DNA of 29,895 bases from Candidatus Aciduliprofundum sp. (GTDB lineage Archaea; Thermoplasmatota; Thermoplasmata; Thermoplasmatales; Aciduliprofundaceae), in the NCBI GenBank assembly GCA_015523135.1, contig WAKY01000001.1:1-29895 (forward strand), read 5' to 3'. The position numbers were made by a program, and so were the translations under genes. The notes under the pieces were generated by a model. That model saw nothing but the letters and a program-made list of their open reading frames with translations, had not been told where the DNA came from and searched no databases. Positions 13,719-22,200 of this stretch are shown one piece after another (the first letter of the stretch is position 1; each line of letters starts with the position of its first letter).

Positions 13719-15001
13719 GGCACTAACCTCGTTCTATCCCTTGGGAATATCACGCATTCTCTTATATTCTTTACTCCTGTTATAATCATCACCAAGCGCT
13801 CCAAACCGAGACCCCAACCGGCATGTGGAGGCATGCCATAGCGAAAAGCTCTGAGGTAATACTCAAAATTCTCTGGATTCAATCCCTTTGAGCGCATAAC
13901 TTCCACAAGACTCTCATATACATGGTTTCTCTGCGCTCCTGAGGTAATTTCTTTCTCTCCATACATTAAGTCGAAAGCGTGAGAGTACTTACCATCTGGG
14001 AGCACATAAAAGGGCTTTATCTCCATAGGCCACCTTGTTATGAAGTAAAATTCCTGTAACTCAGAGCCCAATGCCTTTAATGCATCTGCAGAGAAATCCT
14101 CTCCCCATTTCATATCAACACCTTTATTCTTCACTATTTCAAGAGCTTCATCGTAAGTTACCCTCTTAAATGGTAAGACGGGCACCTCCCACTCTATACC
14201 CAATATTTCCATTTCTCCCTTTCTTTCATCTCTCAATTTCTTTATTGCATTAACTATGCTTCCCTCAAGCATACGCATAGCATCCTCTTCGTTTGCAAAG
14301 CTCATCTCTATATCTATTGAGATGAATTCGTTAAGGTGTCGAGTAGTATTATGCTCCTCAGCCCTAAAAGCTGGAGCCACCTCTAGAACTCTATCTAAGC
14401 CGGCAGCCATCAGAACCTGCTTATAGAGTTGGGGACTCTGATTCAGATAAGCATCCTTCTCAAAGTATTTCACAGGGAAGAGTTCTGTACCCCCTTCTGT
14501 TGCCGTGGCCACTATCTTTGGAGTGTGCACCTCTATAAAGTTCTGGCTGAGAAGATACTCCCTTATGCCTTGTAATATTGTACTTCTTATTTCAAAAACT
14601 GCAAGAACTTCCCTCTTCCTCAAATCAAGGAAGCGATTCTCTATACGCGTTTCCAGATCTGCAGATACTTTATCCGCAACACCCAAAGGCAAAGGACTCT
14701 CGGCCCTATTCAAAATTTCGATTTCCTCTGTCAAAATTTCAAATCCAAGCTTTGCCTGCTGAGTCTTTTGCACCTTGCCTCTTGCACATATAACACTCTC
14801 ACGGCTCAATTTGCTGTACTCCTTAAATTTATCCTTACCCACTATACTGCGTATAAGAGTAAGCTGTGCTAAACCATAGCGGTCTCGGAGAATTATGAAA
14901 GCTATCTTTCCCAATACCCTTATGTCGTGAACCCAGCCGCATACTTTAACTTCCTCCCCGTCAAGCTGAGATGCTTCTTTTGTTGTGTGTGTTCGGAGCA
15001 T
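13715..15001 (-). CDS. aspS: aspartyl-tRNA synthetase, archaeal type
   Basis: Class IIb synthetase of 428 residues. The N-terminal OB-fold anticodon-binding domain (about 1-105) precedes a catalytic core with motif 2 FRAEEHNTTRHLNEF and motif 3 GWGLGLERLVM. It lacks the bacterial GAD insertion, so it is the archaeal/eukaryal form. It charges tRNA-Asp. The anticodon-reading region has His25 (GWVHDIR) where the tRNA-Asp-specific Thermococcus enzyme has Trp26, while the lysine of AKLG matching Lys85 is kept. Relaxed specificity for tRNA-Asn is therefore possible but not settled. ATG 15001 is preferred to 15019 because an AT-rich TATA-like run (TTTTAATAA) lies about 27 nt upstream. The stop overlaps the antiporter gene by 4 nt. 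Confidence 0.95.
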   Translation of the reverse strand: MLRTHTTKEASQLDGEEVKVCGWVHDIRVLGKIAFIILRDRYGLAQLTLIRSIVGKDKFKEYSKLSRESVICARGKVQKTQQAKLGFEILTEEIEILNRAESPLPLGVADKVSADLETRIENRFLDLRKREVLAVFEIRSTILQGIREYLLSQNFIEVHTPKIVATATEGGTELFPVKYFEKDAYLNQSPQLYKQVLMAAGLDRVLEVAPAFRAEEHNTTRHLNEFISIDIEMSFANEEDAMRMLEGSIVNAIKKLRDERKGEMEILGIEWEVPVLPFKRVTYDEALEIVKNKGVDMKWGEDFSADALKALGSELQEFYFITRWPMEIKPFYVLPDGKYSHAFDLMYGEKEITSGAQRNHVYESLVEVMRSKGLNPENFEYYLRAFRYGMPPHAGWGLGLERLVMIITGVKNIRECVIFPRDRTRLVP

Positions 15002-15035
15002 GGGGGCAAATCTCCCCATTTTATTAAAATATTAC

Positions 15036-16427
15036 CTACTTGAAGAATTTCTCAACTCTTTTTTTCATCTCAAGTCTGCGCGGTATTCCACTTATTATCC
15101 CCTCAAGATACTCTGCCTTACCGAGAAGTTTTATTCCGTCCTTCTCAATATCGTACTCTATTATACCCTTCTCATAGCTCATAGTACTGCTCTTTACAAC
15201 AACCATAACCTTTCTAAGCTCAGCACCTATCTCAGCATATCTCAAATCAATTATATCATCGGCAAGGTATATCACATTTATATTACCCAAACTGTATGAG
15301 GATATTATAACTGGTGTAGTATAAGTTATGAGGGTTAAAATATTTCTCTCTTTCAAATTCTTCAAAAACACATGCTGAGCTTTTCTTATTTCATCATTCG
15401 TTTCAACTTCGTTTATACCATCTAAAACCACTCTTGTTACATTCTTCAATTCTTTATGCACTTTCCACATAAACTCATAAGGATCAAAACTAAATGGGTC
15501 CTGATACATTATCTTGCATCTATTCAAATTGAATCCAAAATCTCTAGCTCTTTTAAGCACAACATTCTCTGGAGTGCTAAAGGATACATATATACTCTTT
15601 TCTCCATTTTTAGCCGCTTCATTTAAGAAGTAATAAGCCATAAGAGTTTTTCCAGTTCCTGGAGGGCCAGTAAGAAGTATAACATCTCCAGTATAAACAC
15701 TTCCTAATATCTTCTCCATACCTTTTATTCCAAATTTCATTTTTTGTGGTGTTTGGGAGCTTACCCCAGGCAAAATGCTTGGATAAACCTCTAGGCCCTC
15801 ATTGCCTATCTTAAATCCATGCTTTCCGTATACAAAATCACTGCCTCTCATCTTCAATATCTGTATTCTTCTAAGCAAGCCATCGTAATAAAGAATAAGC
15901 ACTGTATCTGCTACATACTCTTCGGCTCCAGAGCTCCTACCCTCAGAGGTGAAAAGCATAGTGCCTCCTGCCCTCTTTATCCTATGTGAGAGCTCAAAAA
16001 TTGCAGTTCTCATATCTTGCAAAGTTCCGTACTTGGGTGCAAGAGGTGCTATTCCGTCCAGTGCGATTATATTTGCATTATACACTTTCATATTTGTTGT
16101 TATGACTTCAGCTAAAAGATTTACATCTAAAACATCTTTTCCTAGAAGAGGTCTTATTCCACTGAAATCAAGATGGTGCACCCTCTCTTTAACCTCCTCG
16201 TATATTTTTTTCATACCTTCTGGCAAATTTTTCACTATATTTTCCCATGACTCTTCCATAGATACATAGAGAACCTCTTCCCCATTCTTTGCATGGTGCA
16301 GAAGGTAATTTACAGCAAAAAGGGTCTTTCCCGCTCCCTGTGTACCCTTAACTAAATTAAAGCTGTGCTCTAGAAATCCACCCTGCATCAAAGAATCCAA
16401 TCTTGCTACACCGGTACTTATTCTCAT
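15036..16427 (-). CDS. double-domain KaiC-like RecA-superfamily ATPase
   Basis: Protein of 463 residues with two KaiC domains. Domain 1 has Walker A GTQGAGKT (28-35), the catalytic glutamate pair E58-E59 (VSMEES) and Walker B ALDG (122-125). Its end, ILKMRGSDF, is typical of KaiC CI. Domain 2 has Walker A GPPGTGKT (254-261) and Walker B VVLDG (333-337), but VSFSTPEN replaces the glutamate pair. The Ser/Thr phosphorylation sites of cyanobacterial KaiC are not found at the matching place (near INVIYLADD). It is thus a signalling-type archaeal KaiC homologue, not a clock protein. Its ATG overlaps the stop of the ribbon-helix-helix gene by 4 nt (ATGA), which predicts coupled synthesis and a shared pathway. 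Confidence 0.9.
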   Translation of the reverse strand: MRISTGVARLDSLMQGGFLEHSFNLVKGTQGAGKTLFAVNYLLHHAKNGEEVLYVSMEESWENIVKNLPEGMKKIYEEVKERVHHLDFSGIRPLLGKDVLDVNLLAEVITTNMKVYNANIIALDGIAPLAPKYGTLQDMRTAIFELSHRIKRAGGTMLFTSEGRSSGAEEYVADTVLILYYDGLLRRIQILKMRGSDFVYGKHGFKIGNEGLEVYPSILPGVSSQTPQKMKFGIKGMEKILGSVYTGDVILLTGPPGTGKTLMAYYFLNEAAKNGEKSIYVSFSTPENVVLKRARDFGFNLNRCKIMYQDPFSFDPYEFMWKVHKELKNVTRVVLDGINEVETNDEIRKAQHVFLKNLKERNILTLITYTTPVIISSYSLGNINVIYLADDIIDLRYAEIGAELRKVMVVVKSSTMSYEKGIIEYDIEKDGIKLLGKAEYLEGIISGIPRRLEMKKRVEKFFK

Positions 16428-16801
16428 AGCCCTTCCTCCAGTAATCTTCTAGCTAGAAGTTCAGCAAGAGCGGTTCCAAGTTTATCTTGAAGAATCTCAA
16501 CAACTTTGGCAACATAATCTTCCTCATCCTCTATTTCACTTATTTTCTGAGCTAATTCCTTGGCATCATCCTCATCCATAAAATTCCCCAAAATGCTCTC
16601 TATTTTTTGGGGCATATAGCTCATTGCCTTCTTGATTATTAATTCTCTCTCTTTTATCTCTTTAACATACCTTCTTATGGCATCTCTAACAAACTCCGAT
16701 GGCCCTTTCCATCCATAATGGGGATACTCTTTTATTATCTCATATATTGCAAGATACATCTCCTTTGGAACCCTTACCATCTTATCCTCTTCGCTTCCCA
16801 C
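16424..16801 (-). CDS. ribbon-helix-helix-like protein, partner of KaiC-like ATPase
   Basis: Protein of 125 residues. The N-terminal 55 residues (MVRVPKEMYLAIYEII, then GPSEFVRDAIRRYVKEI) have the beta-strand/helix/helix pattern of CopG/MetJ-type DNA-binding proteins. The rest is helical and very acidic in the middle (DEDDAKELAQKISEIEDEED). No known domain is recognised there, and it may contact the KaiC-like ATPase. GTG 16801 is chosen because TAAATACAAA on the minus strand is centred about 26 nt before it; the frame also extends to TTG 16816, and ATG 16780 follows a GAGGAT and is an alternative. It overlaps the ATPase gene by 4 nt. It may be a transcription factor or adaptor whose state is set by ATP turnover of its partner. 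Confidence 0.65.
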   Translation of the reverse strand: MGSEEDKMVRVPKEMYLAIYEIIKEYPHYGWKGPSEFVRDAIRRYVKEIKERELIIKKAMSYMPQKIESILGNFMDEDDAKELAQKISEIEDEEDYVAKVVEILQDKLGTALAELLARRLLEEGL

Positions 16802-16879
16802 GCTATAAACTAACAATGTTTTTGTATTTAATTTTTCCTCAATGTAAGATTTTTATAAGCTCTTACCATATCTCAATTT
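16802..16879. promoter_or_regulatory. divergent promoters of pdxT and the RHH/KaiC-like operon
   Basis: TTTTTATAAG (about 16850-16859) is centred 26 nt before the pdxT ATG. On the minus strand TAAATACAAA (16830-16821) is centred about 26 nt before GTG 16801. Both transcripts would be leaderless. Confidence 0.55.
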
Positions 16880-17458
16880 ATGAAAATAGGTGTGCTAGCA
16901 ATCCAAGGAGATGTCAGCGAGCATGTGGAGGCGGTTAAGAGAGCATTAGAGCATTTTGATGTGCAGGGAGATGCCCTCTATGTGAGAAAAAAAGAGCATA
17001 TATCCCAGTTAGATTACCTTATCATTCCTGGAGGGGAAAGCACTACAATATCCAGATTGATGATAAAGAGTGGAATATACGATGAAGTTCTAAAATATGT
17101 AGAAAAGTGTGGGTTGGGGGTAATAGGTACCTGCGCTGGCTCAATTCTAATGGCAAAAGATGTTATTGATGATAATAGAGTTAAAACTCTAAGCTTGATG
17201 GACATGGCTATTAGAAGGAACTTCTTTGGGAGGCAGAGGGAGAGTTTTGAAACAGAGTTGGATATTGAAGGCTTGGGAAAATACCATGCAGTTTTCATAA
17301 GGGCTCCTGTTATTGATAAATGCTGGGGAGGTTGCAAGCCCTTAGCATATATAGGGGATAAAATTGCCATGGCTAGAGAGGGTAATTTCTTTGCTTTAAT
17401 TTTCCATCCAGAGCTCACAGATGATTACAGAATTTACAAATTATTTTTAAACCTGTGA
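16880..17458 (+). CDS. pdxT: pyridoxal 5'-phosphate synthase glutaminase subunit
   Basis: Class I glutamine amidotransferase of 192 residues, normal PdxT length. Key motifs are GVLAIQGDVSEH at the N-terminus, PGGESTT (50-56), the nucleophile Cys85 (IGTCAGS), and His176-Glu178 (FHPELT). It releases ammonia from glutamine and passes it to PdxS, which builds PLP from ribose 5-phosphate and glyceraldehyde 3-phosphate. PdxS is not in the window. PLP is used by the lysine aminotransferase 5 kb away, but no regulatory link is visible. The ATG is leaderless, with a TATA box centred 26 nt upstream. A G-rich stretch follows the stop codon and leads into the gcvT promoter. Confidence 0.95.
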   Translation: MKIGVLAIQGDVSEHVEAVKRALEHFDVQGDALYVRKKEHISQLDYLIIPGGESTTISRLMIKSGIYDEVLKYVEKCGLGVIGTCAGSILMAKDVIDDNRVKTLSLMDMAIRRNFFGRQRESFETELDIEGLGKYHAVFIRAPVIDKCWGGCKPLAYIGDKIAMAREGNFFALIFHPELTDDYRIYKLFLNL

Positions 17459-17527
17459 GGGGGGGCTGCATTTCCACTGGAGAGTAATATTTAACTCTTG
17501 GTTTGCATTTACCTTTTTGGTGATATT
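17459..17527 (+). promoter_or_regulatory. gcvT promoter with palindromic TCCACTGGA
   Basis: TAATATTTAAC (17485-17495) is a TATA candidate and predicts a short leader. GGTGAT (17519-17524) is a ribosome site 3 nt before ATG 17528. Just upstream of the TATA box lies the palindrome TCCACTGGA (17473-17481), preceded by seven G. A near copy, inverted, occurs right after the gcvT stop. Confidence 0.5.
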
Positions 17528-18643
17528 ATGAAATATACTGCTTTGCATGATATCCACATAGATATGGGTGCTAAGATGACCGAGTTTGCAGGCTACGACA
17601 TGCCTTTATGGTACACGAGTATCATAGAAGAGCATAAAGCTGTAAGAGATAGCGTTGGTGTGTTTGATGTATCCCACATGGGTGATATTATCGTAGAGGG
17701 TCCTGATGCTACAGATTTTCTAAGCTATATACTTCCTACAGATTTTTCTAAGGTAAATGTTTGGAAGGCTACCTATACAGCCTTTATAAACCATAAAGGC
17801 GTGCTTATAGATGATACCATTGTAACAAAGTTGGCCGAGGATAGATATTTGCTAGTTCCAAATGCAGCTACAGCCAATATAATATATCATTGGCTCTTTG
17901 CTTTGGGTGGTGGGTATAATGTAAATATAAAAAACGTAACTTCCGAATACTCCTGCCTAGCTATCCAAGGTCCTAATGCAGAAAAAACTTTGCAAAAGAT
18001 AGTAGAGGAGGATCTAAGCAAAATAGGATTTTTTGAAGCAAGTTATGTAAGTTTAAAGGGTTTGAATATAAAGAATAATGAACTATCTGGGAACAAGGCA
18101 TTTATTTCTAGAACCGGTTATACAGGTGAGGATGGTTTTGAAATAATCGTGCCTAACGAAAATGCTAAAGAACTATGGTTTAGAACTCTTGATGCAGGAA
18201 AAGAGTTTGGTATAAAACCCTGTGGATTAGGAGCAAGAGACACGTTGAGAATGGAAAAAGGTTTCTTACTTAGTGGCCAGGACTTTCACCCTCAGCATGA
18301 ACCTAGAACACCTTTGGAAGCGGGGATTTCTTGGATCATTAATTGGGATCATGAGTTCTTAGGAAAGGATGTATTGATAAAAATGAAAGAAGAGAAGAAA
18401 TATGAACTATTTAGGGGAATAGTAATGAAGGAAAGGGGAATACCTAGACATGGGTACAAACTTTACAAAGATAATGAAGAAATAGGATATCTTACTAGTG
18501 GCACTATGTCTCCTACCTTGGGCGTGGGTATAGGTTTAGGCTATGTAAAAAGGCCCTATATCAAAGTTGGCACAGAGATTTATGTAGATATAAGAGGTAA
18601 AAAGGTGAAGGCTGAAATAAGAAAGCCTAGGTTAGTAAATTAG
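17528..18643 (+). CDS. gcvT: glycine cleavage system T protein (aminomethyltransferase)
   Basis: Protein of 371 residues with the full GcvT arrangement: the start MKYTALHDIHIDMGAKMTEFAGYDMPLWY pattern, VFDVSHMGDI, LAIQGPNAE, RTGYTGEDGFE, CGLGARDTLRMEKG, GISWIINW and a C-terminal barrel domain ending in GYVKRPYIKVG. With tetrahydrofolate or an archaeal pterin it takes the aminomethyl group from lipoyl-GcvH, giving methylene-pterin and ammonia. GcvH and GcvP are not in the window, so this gene is separated from its partners. The longer frame to TTG 17498 is rejected in favour of ATG 17528, which has GGTGAT directly upstream. Short inverted repeats flank the gene. Confidence 0.93.
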   Translation: MKYTALHDIHIDMGAKMTEFAGYDMPLWYTSIIEEHKAVRDSVGVFDVSHMGDIIVEGPDATDFLSYILPTDFSKVNVWKATYTAFINHKGVLIDDTIVTKLAEDRYLLVPNAATANIIYHWLFALGGGYNVNIKNVTSEYSCLAIQGPNAEKTLQKIVEEDLSKIGFFEASYVSLKGLNIKNNELSGNKAFISRTGYTGEDGFEIIVPNENAKELWFRTLDAGKEFGIKPCGLGARDTLRMEKGFLLSGQDFHPQHEPRTPLEAGISWIINWDHEFLGKDVLIKMKEEKKYELFRGIVMKERGIPRHGYKLYKDNEEIGYLTSGTMSPTLGVGIGLGYVKRPYIKVGTEIYVDIRGKKVKAEIRKPRLVN

Positions 18644-18644
18644 T

Positions 18645-18668
18645 TCCATTGGAAATGTAGGGGTCCCC
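18645..18668. repeat. inverted copy of the gcvT upstream motif, with GGGGTCCCC
   Basis: TCCATTGGAAATGTAG (18645-18660) matches the reverse complement of CTGCATTTCCACTGGA (17466-17481) at 14 of 16 bases. A G/C run, GGGGTCCCC, follows, mirroring the G run before the upstream copy. It fills the whole space between the ends of gcvT and the convergent M50-type gene. A terminator or regulator site are both possible. Confidence 0.5.
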
Positions 18669-19271
18669 CTAAATTATATAGAATGAGGCAAATCCAATAA
18701 TACTCAGAGCAAGCAGTAAGATGTATATTGGCAAGTTCCAAGTGAATATCTTAACACCATCCATGGGACCTATTGGAAGAAGGTTAAAGAAAGCTAGAAA
18801 GAAATTAAGAGAAGCTATGTAAGCCAGCATAGCGGATAAGTAATGGAATGGCATAATAAATGCTAACCCTAAAAGAGTAAAACCTGCAATTATGTTTGTA
18901 ATAGGTCCAGCTGCTGATATTTTTCCATTCTCATCTTTTGAAGGATAGCCATAAACATAAACAGCTCCAGGAGCAGCAAAAAGAAAACCTATAAAACTGC
19001 TTAAGAAAGCTATGAGTAAACCCATTTTCCAAGCTCTAAACGCTGCTGGATATCCATACTTGAAAGCCACATACTTATGAGCCATTTCATGTAAGAAGAA
19101 AGCAATAAGCACAGCTAGGAATGCGGTTAAAAGGTCAAGCAAACTTATTATACCCTGAAATAAAAGATTCCGAGAAATCAAAATATAGAATGAGAATGTT
19201 AAAACTAGTAGGGCCAGCGCAATATCTTTTTTTTCCTCAGGATAAAATCTAAAATTATAAGCATATTTCAC
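18669..19271 (-). CDS. M50-type (site-2 protease-like) membrane metalloprotease
   Basis: Protein of 200 residues with about six membrane helices. The zinc motif HEMAH (FFLHEMAHKY, about residues 61-65) and the distal NLLPIGPMDG near residue 165 are the two hallmarks of the M50/S2P family, which cuts within or next to membrane helices. It has no PDZ or CBS domain, so it is a minimal form. The start is GTG 19271, which overlaps the stop of the giant TPR gene by 4 nt (GTGA). This predicts translational coupling. A role in releasing a membrane protein held or recognised by the TPR scaffold is possible but only an inference from gene order. It converges with gcvT. Confidence 0.82.
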   Translation of the reverse strand: MKYAYNFRFYPEEKKDIALALLVLTFSFYILISRNLLFQGIISLLDLLTAFLAVLIAFFLHEMAHKYVAFKYGYPAAFRAWKMGLLIAFLSSFIGFLFAAPGAVYVYGYPSKDENGKISAAGPITNIIAGFTLLGLAFIMPFHYLSAMLAYIASLNFFLAFFNLLPIGPMDGVKIFTWNLPIYILLLALSIIGFASFYII

Positions 19272-22200
19272 AGATAATCCCCCTCCCTGCTCTCTTCTCT
19301 ATTTTCTACTTCCTGAGTCTCTTCTTTAACATCTTTCTGGATTATTTCTACATTATCTTCAGCCTTTTCCTCATTCTCCTCCTCAAGCTCTTTAAGCAGA
19401 TTTTGAATAAGTTTTGCCTTGCATACACCTACGTTAAGATTCATCATAAGATTTAGAATGGAAGTATTTTGCAAATTTAAATCTAAGACTTTTCTGAGCA
19501 AGAGCTCATCCTCTTTACTCACTTTGTCCCTCTCACTTTTATTTAGGCAACTCTCTATGTATCCAAGTAGAATCTTTGCATCTTTAACAGAGAGCTCTGA
19601 ATTAGCTACAATTTCTATTAGGGAGAGATTCTCTATCTTTTTCAGTTTGTTAGCAATCTTTAAACTCTCCTTCTCTAAAATCTTTCTCTCTTTCTCATCT
19701 AAGTTTTCAATTTTTACATTTTCTGGATTTCTAACATATGCAAAGACTTTGGAGAGTATGCTAAGTGGAATATTGAGATTTTTAAAAGCCTCTTTTTTAG
19801 TTATTTGTTTGCCTATTCTATACTCATGGATTAAAATCTTCCTTGCGTATTTTTCCAATTCTTGCTCTTCTATTATTCTTTCACAATCTCTCTTTCCTTC
19901 CTGTGCAGATACCAAATCTGGATTTAGCTCTAAAGCTTTATTGAATGCTTTTAAAGCCTCTTTTGGTTTGTTTAAATTTAATAGGAGCAGACCCTTAGAA
20001 CTCCAAGTGTGTGCATCCTCTGGGTCTATCTCTAAGGCCTTCTCAATATAATTTAATGCCTTATCCAAGTATCCTGCACTCTCGTAAGAGAAAGCCAAGA
20101 AATTGCAAATATCCTTATCCTTTGGATCTATAAGGTAGGCTCTCTCAAAAGCCTTTATAGCATCGTTATATTTCTTTAAAGCTAGATAGCATCTTCCTAT
20201 ACTAATCCATGAGCTCTTATCCTTTTTATCAACATTCACAACTCTTTCATATACTTTTACAGCGTCCTCAAATCTCTCTTCAGATTCGAGAGCCTTACCT
20301 AGTAGCCTTAGAGCTTCTAAATTATCATTTTTAGCAAGAGGTTTTAAAAGAGATATAACCTCATCGTATTTTTCCATTTCAAAGAGTATTGATGCAAGAT
20401 TTATTCTAGAATCATCAGAATCTTCTAGCTCGAAAGCCTTAGCTGCATAGTTATACGCAGAATCCAAATCTCCTAATTTAAAATGTATTCTGGATCCTAG
20501 AAGATAGAATTTTGCCTCTTTTCTCCACTCCAACGCCTTTTCTATGGCTTTTATAGCTTCTTTTAGATCTTCGATCTTATAATATGCCTTGGCGAGTTTA
20601 TGATAAAGATAAGGAGAGGCACCTAGATTTAAAGCATCCTTATAACTCTCTATCGCAGCATTGTAATTTTTCAAATAATAATTTGCATCACCCAATAGCT
20701 CTAATATTTCAGCATTTTTATTCAATTCTAATGCTCTCAATAGATACTCTTTAGCTTCCTCATATTTTTTGAGTTTAATCAACGCAGAACCCAAATCTTT
20801 TAGATTATCATAATCCTCTGGAGCTATTGATAGTATTTTTTTGCACACATCTATTGCATCGGCTACCCTATTGTGCTTTAGCAGAGTGGCCTTCAACTCA
20901 TAGAGCAGTACATCATTATCTGGAAAGATCTCTAAAGCATCTCGATAGGTTGCTATTGCGCTATCTATCTTTCCTATAGAATCGTAGGCTATAGCTAGGT
21001 CTCTCCATGCGGATATATTTTTCTTGTTTATTGTTAATATTTCTTTAGAAGTTTCAACCACGCAATCATAATCTTTAAGCTCTTTGCAAATATCTTTTTT
21101 CAATACTAAGAATTTTTCTTTTCTCTCATAACCTAAAGCCAAATTTAGATCCTTCAAGGCGGCCTCGTACTCCCTCTTTTTAAATCGAAGGTACGCTCTC
21201 TTGTAGATATATTCTGAATTACTCCTTTCAATCTTTATAAGAGATGTAAATATTTTGAGAGCATCATCATAATTGCCCATTTTAATTAAAGCATCACCCT
21301 TTTCGTACAGAGCTTTTGTAAACTCAGCGTTCAATTGTAGGGCAGAATCAAAACTTTTTATTGCATCATCATATCTCTTTATCTTTTTAAGACATATGCC
21401 CTTCTCATACCACAATCTCATATCATTGGGGTCCAGCTCTAGTGCCTTTTCGTAGTATTCTACAGCCTCCTCGTATTTTCCAAGTTTTTCCATTACCCAA
21501 GCAAGGTTTTTCCAGTATTTTTTGTTATTTGGATTTATTTCAGAGGCTTTTTTGAAAGAGTACCTTGCATTTTCCAAATCACCAAGTTTGTAGTAAATCA
21601 TTCCAAGAAGGTTCCAGCCCTCATCGCTATCCTCTTTAAGTTTTAACCCTCTCTCCAAAATTTTTTTTGCATCATCGTATCTGCTAACGACATAATATGC
21701 TCTAGCAAGATCTAAATAGGTTTCAAAATCACCCTCCATAGAAATTATTTGTGTAGCTGCATTTATTATCTCCTGGGGCTTGTTTAGATCCTTGGCTATA
21801 TCCTTCCTTAATCTCCAGATATCTATGTTTGAAGGTTCTACTTCAGTTGCCTTTATTGCAAAATTAAGTGCACTCTCCAATTTTCCTAGCTCTCTGTAAG
21901 CTTTTGCCTCATCCACAAGAGAATCAACATCCTTTGGCTCGATTTTTAGGATGTCTTCGCAAATGGATATAACCCTTTCCCATTGCTTTTTCTTTTTCAT
22001 AATCTCCCTTTGAAGCTTGAGCGTGGGGAGGTGCCTTGGTAGAGATTTTAAAATATCCAAAGTTAAGTTGTAAGCCTTATCCAATTCTCCTATGTTATAA
22101 TAGCTCAAGGCAAGGTCGAACAGTATATCCATATCCCCATATCCTAAGTCCAGAAGACCCACACAAGCTGAGGCAAGCTCATCATAGATTTTTAATTTTT

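Noticed and set aside
16424..16816. Toxin-antitoxin pair (RHH protein as antitoxin)
   Set aside because: The coupled gene is a 463-residue double KaiC ATPase, not a small toxin.
19419..20051. 210-codon plus-strand frame under the TPR gene
   Set aside because: It is Ser/Phe/Leu-rich low-complexity sequence, as expected from the complement of a Lys/Glu-rich repeat protein.
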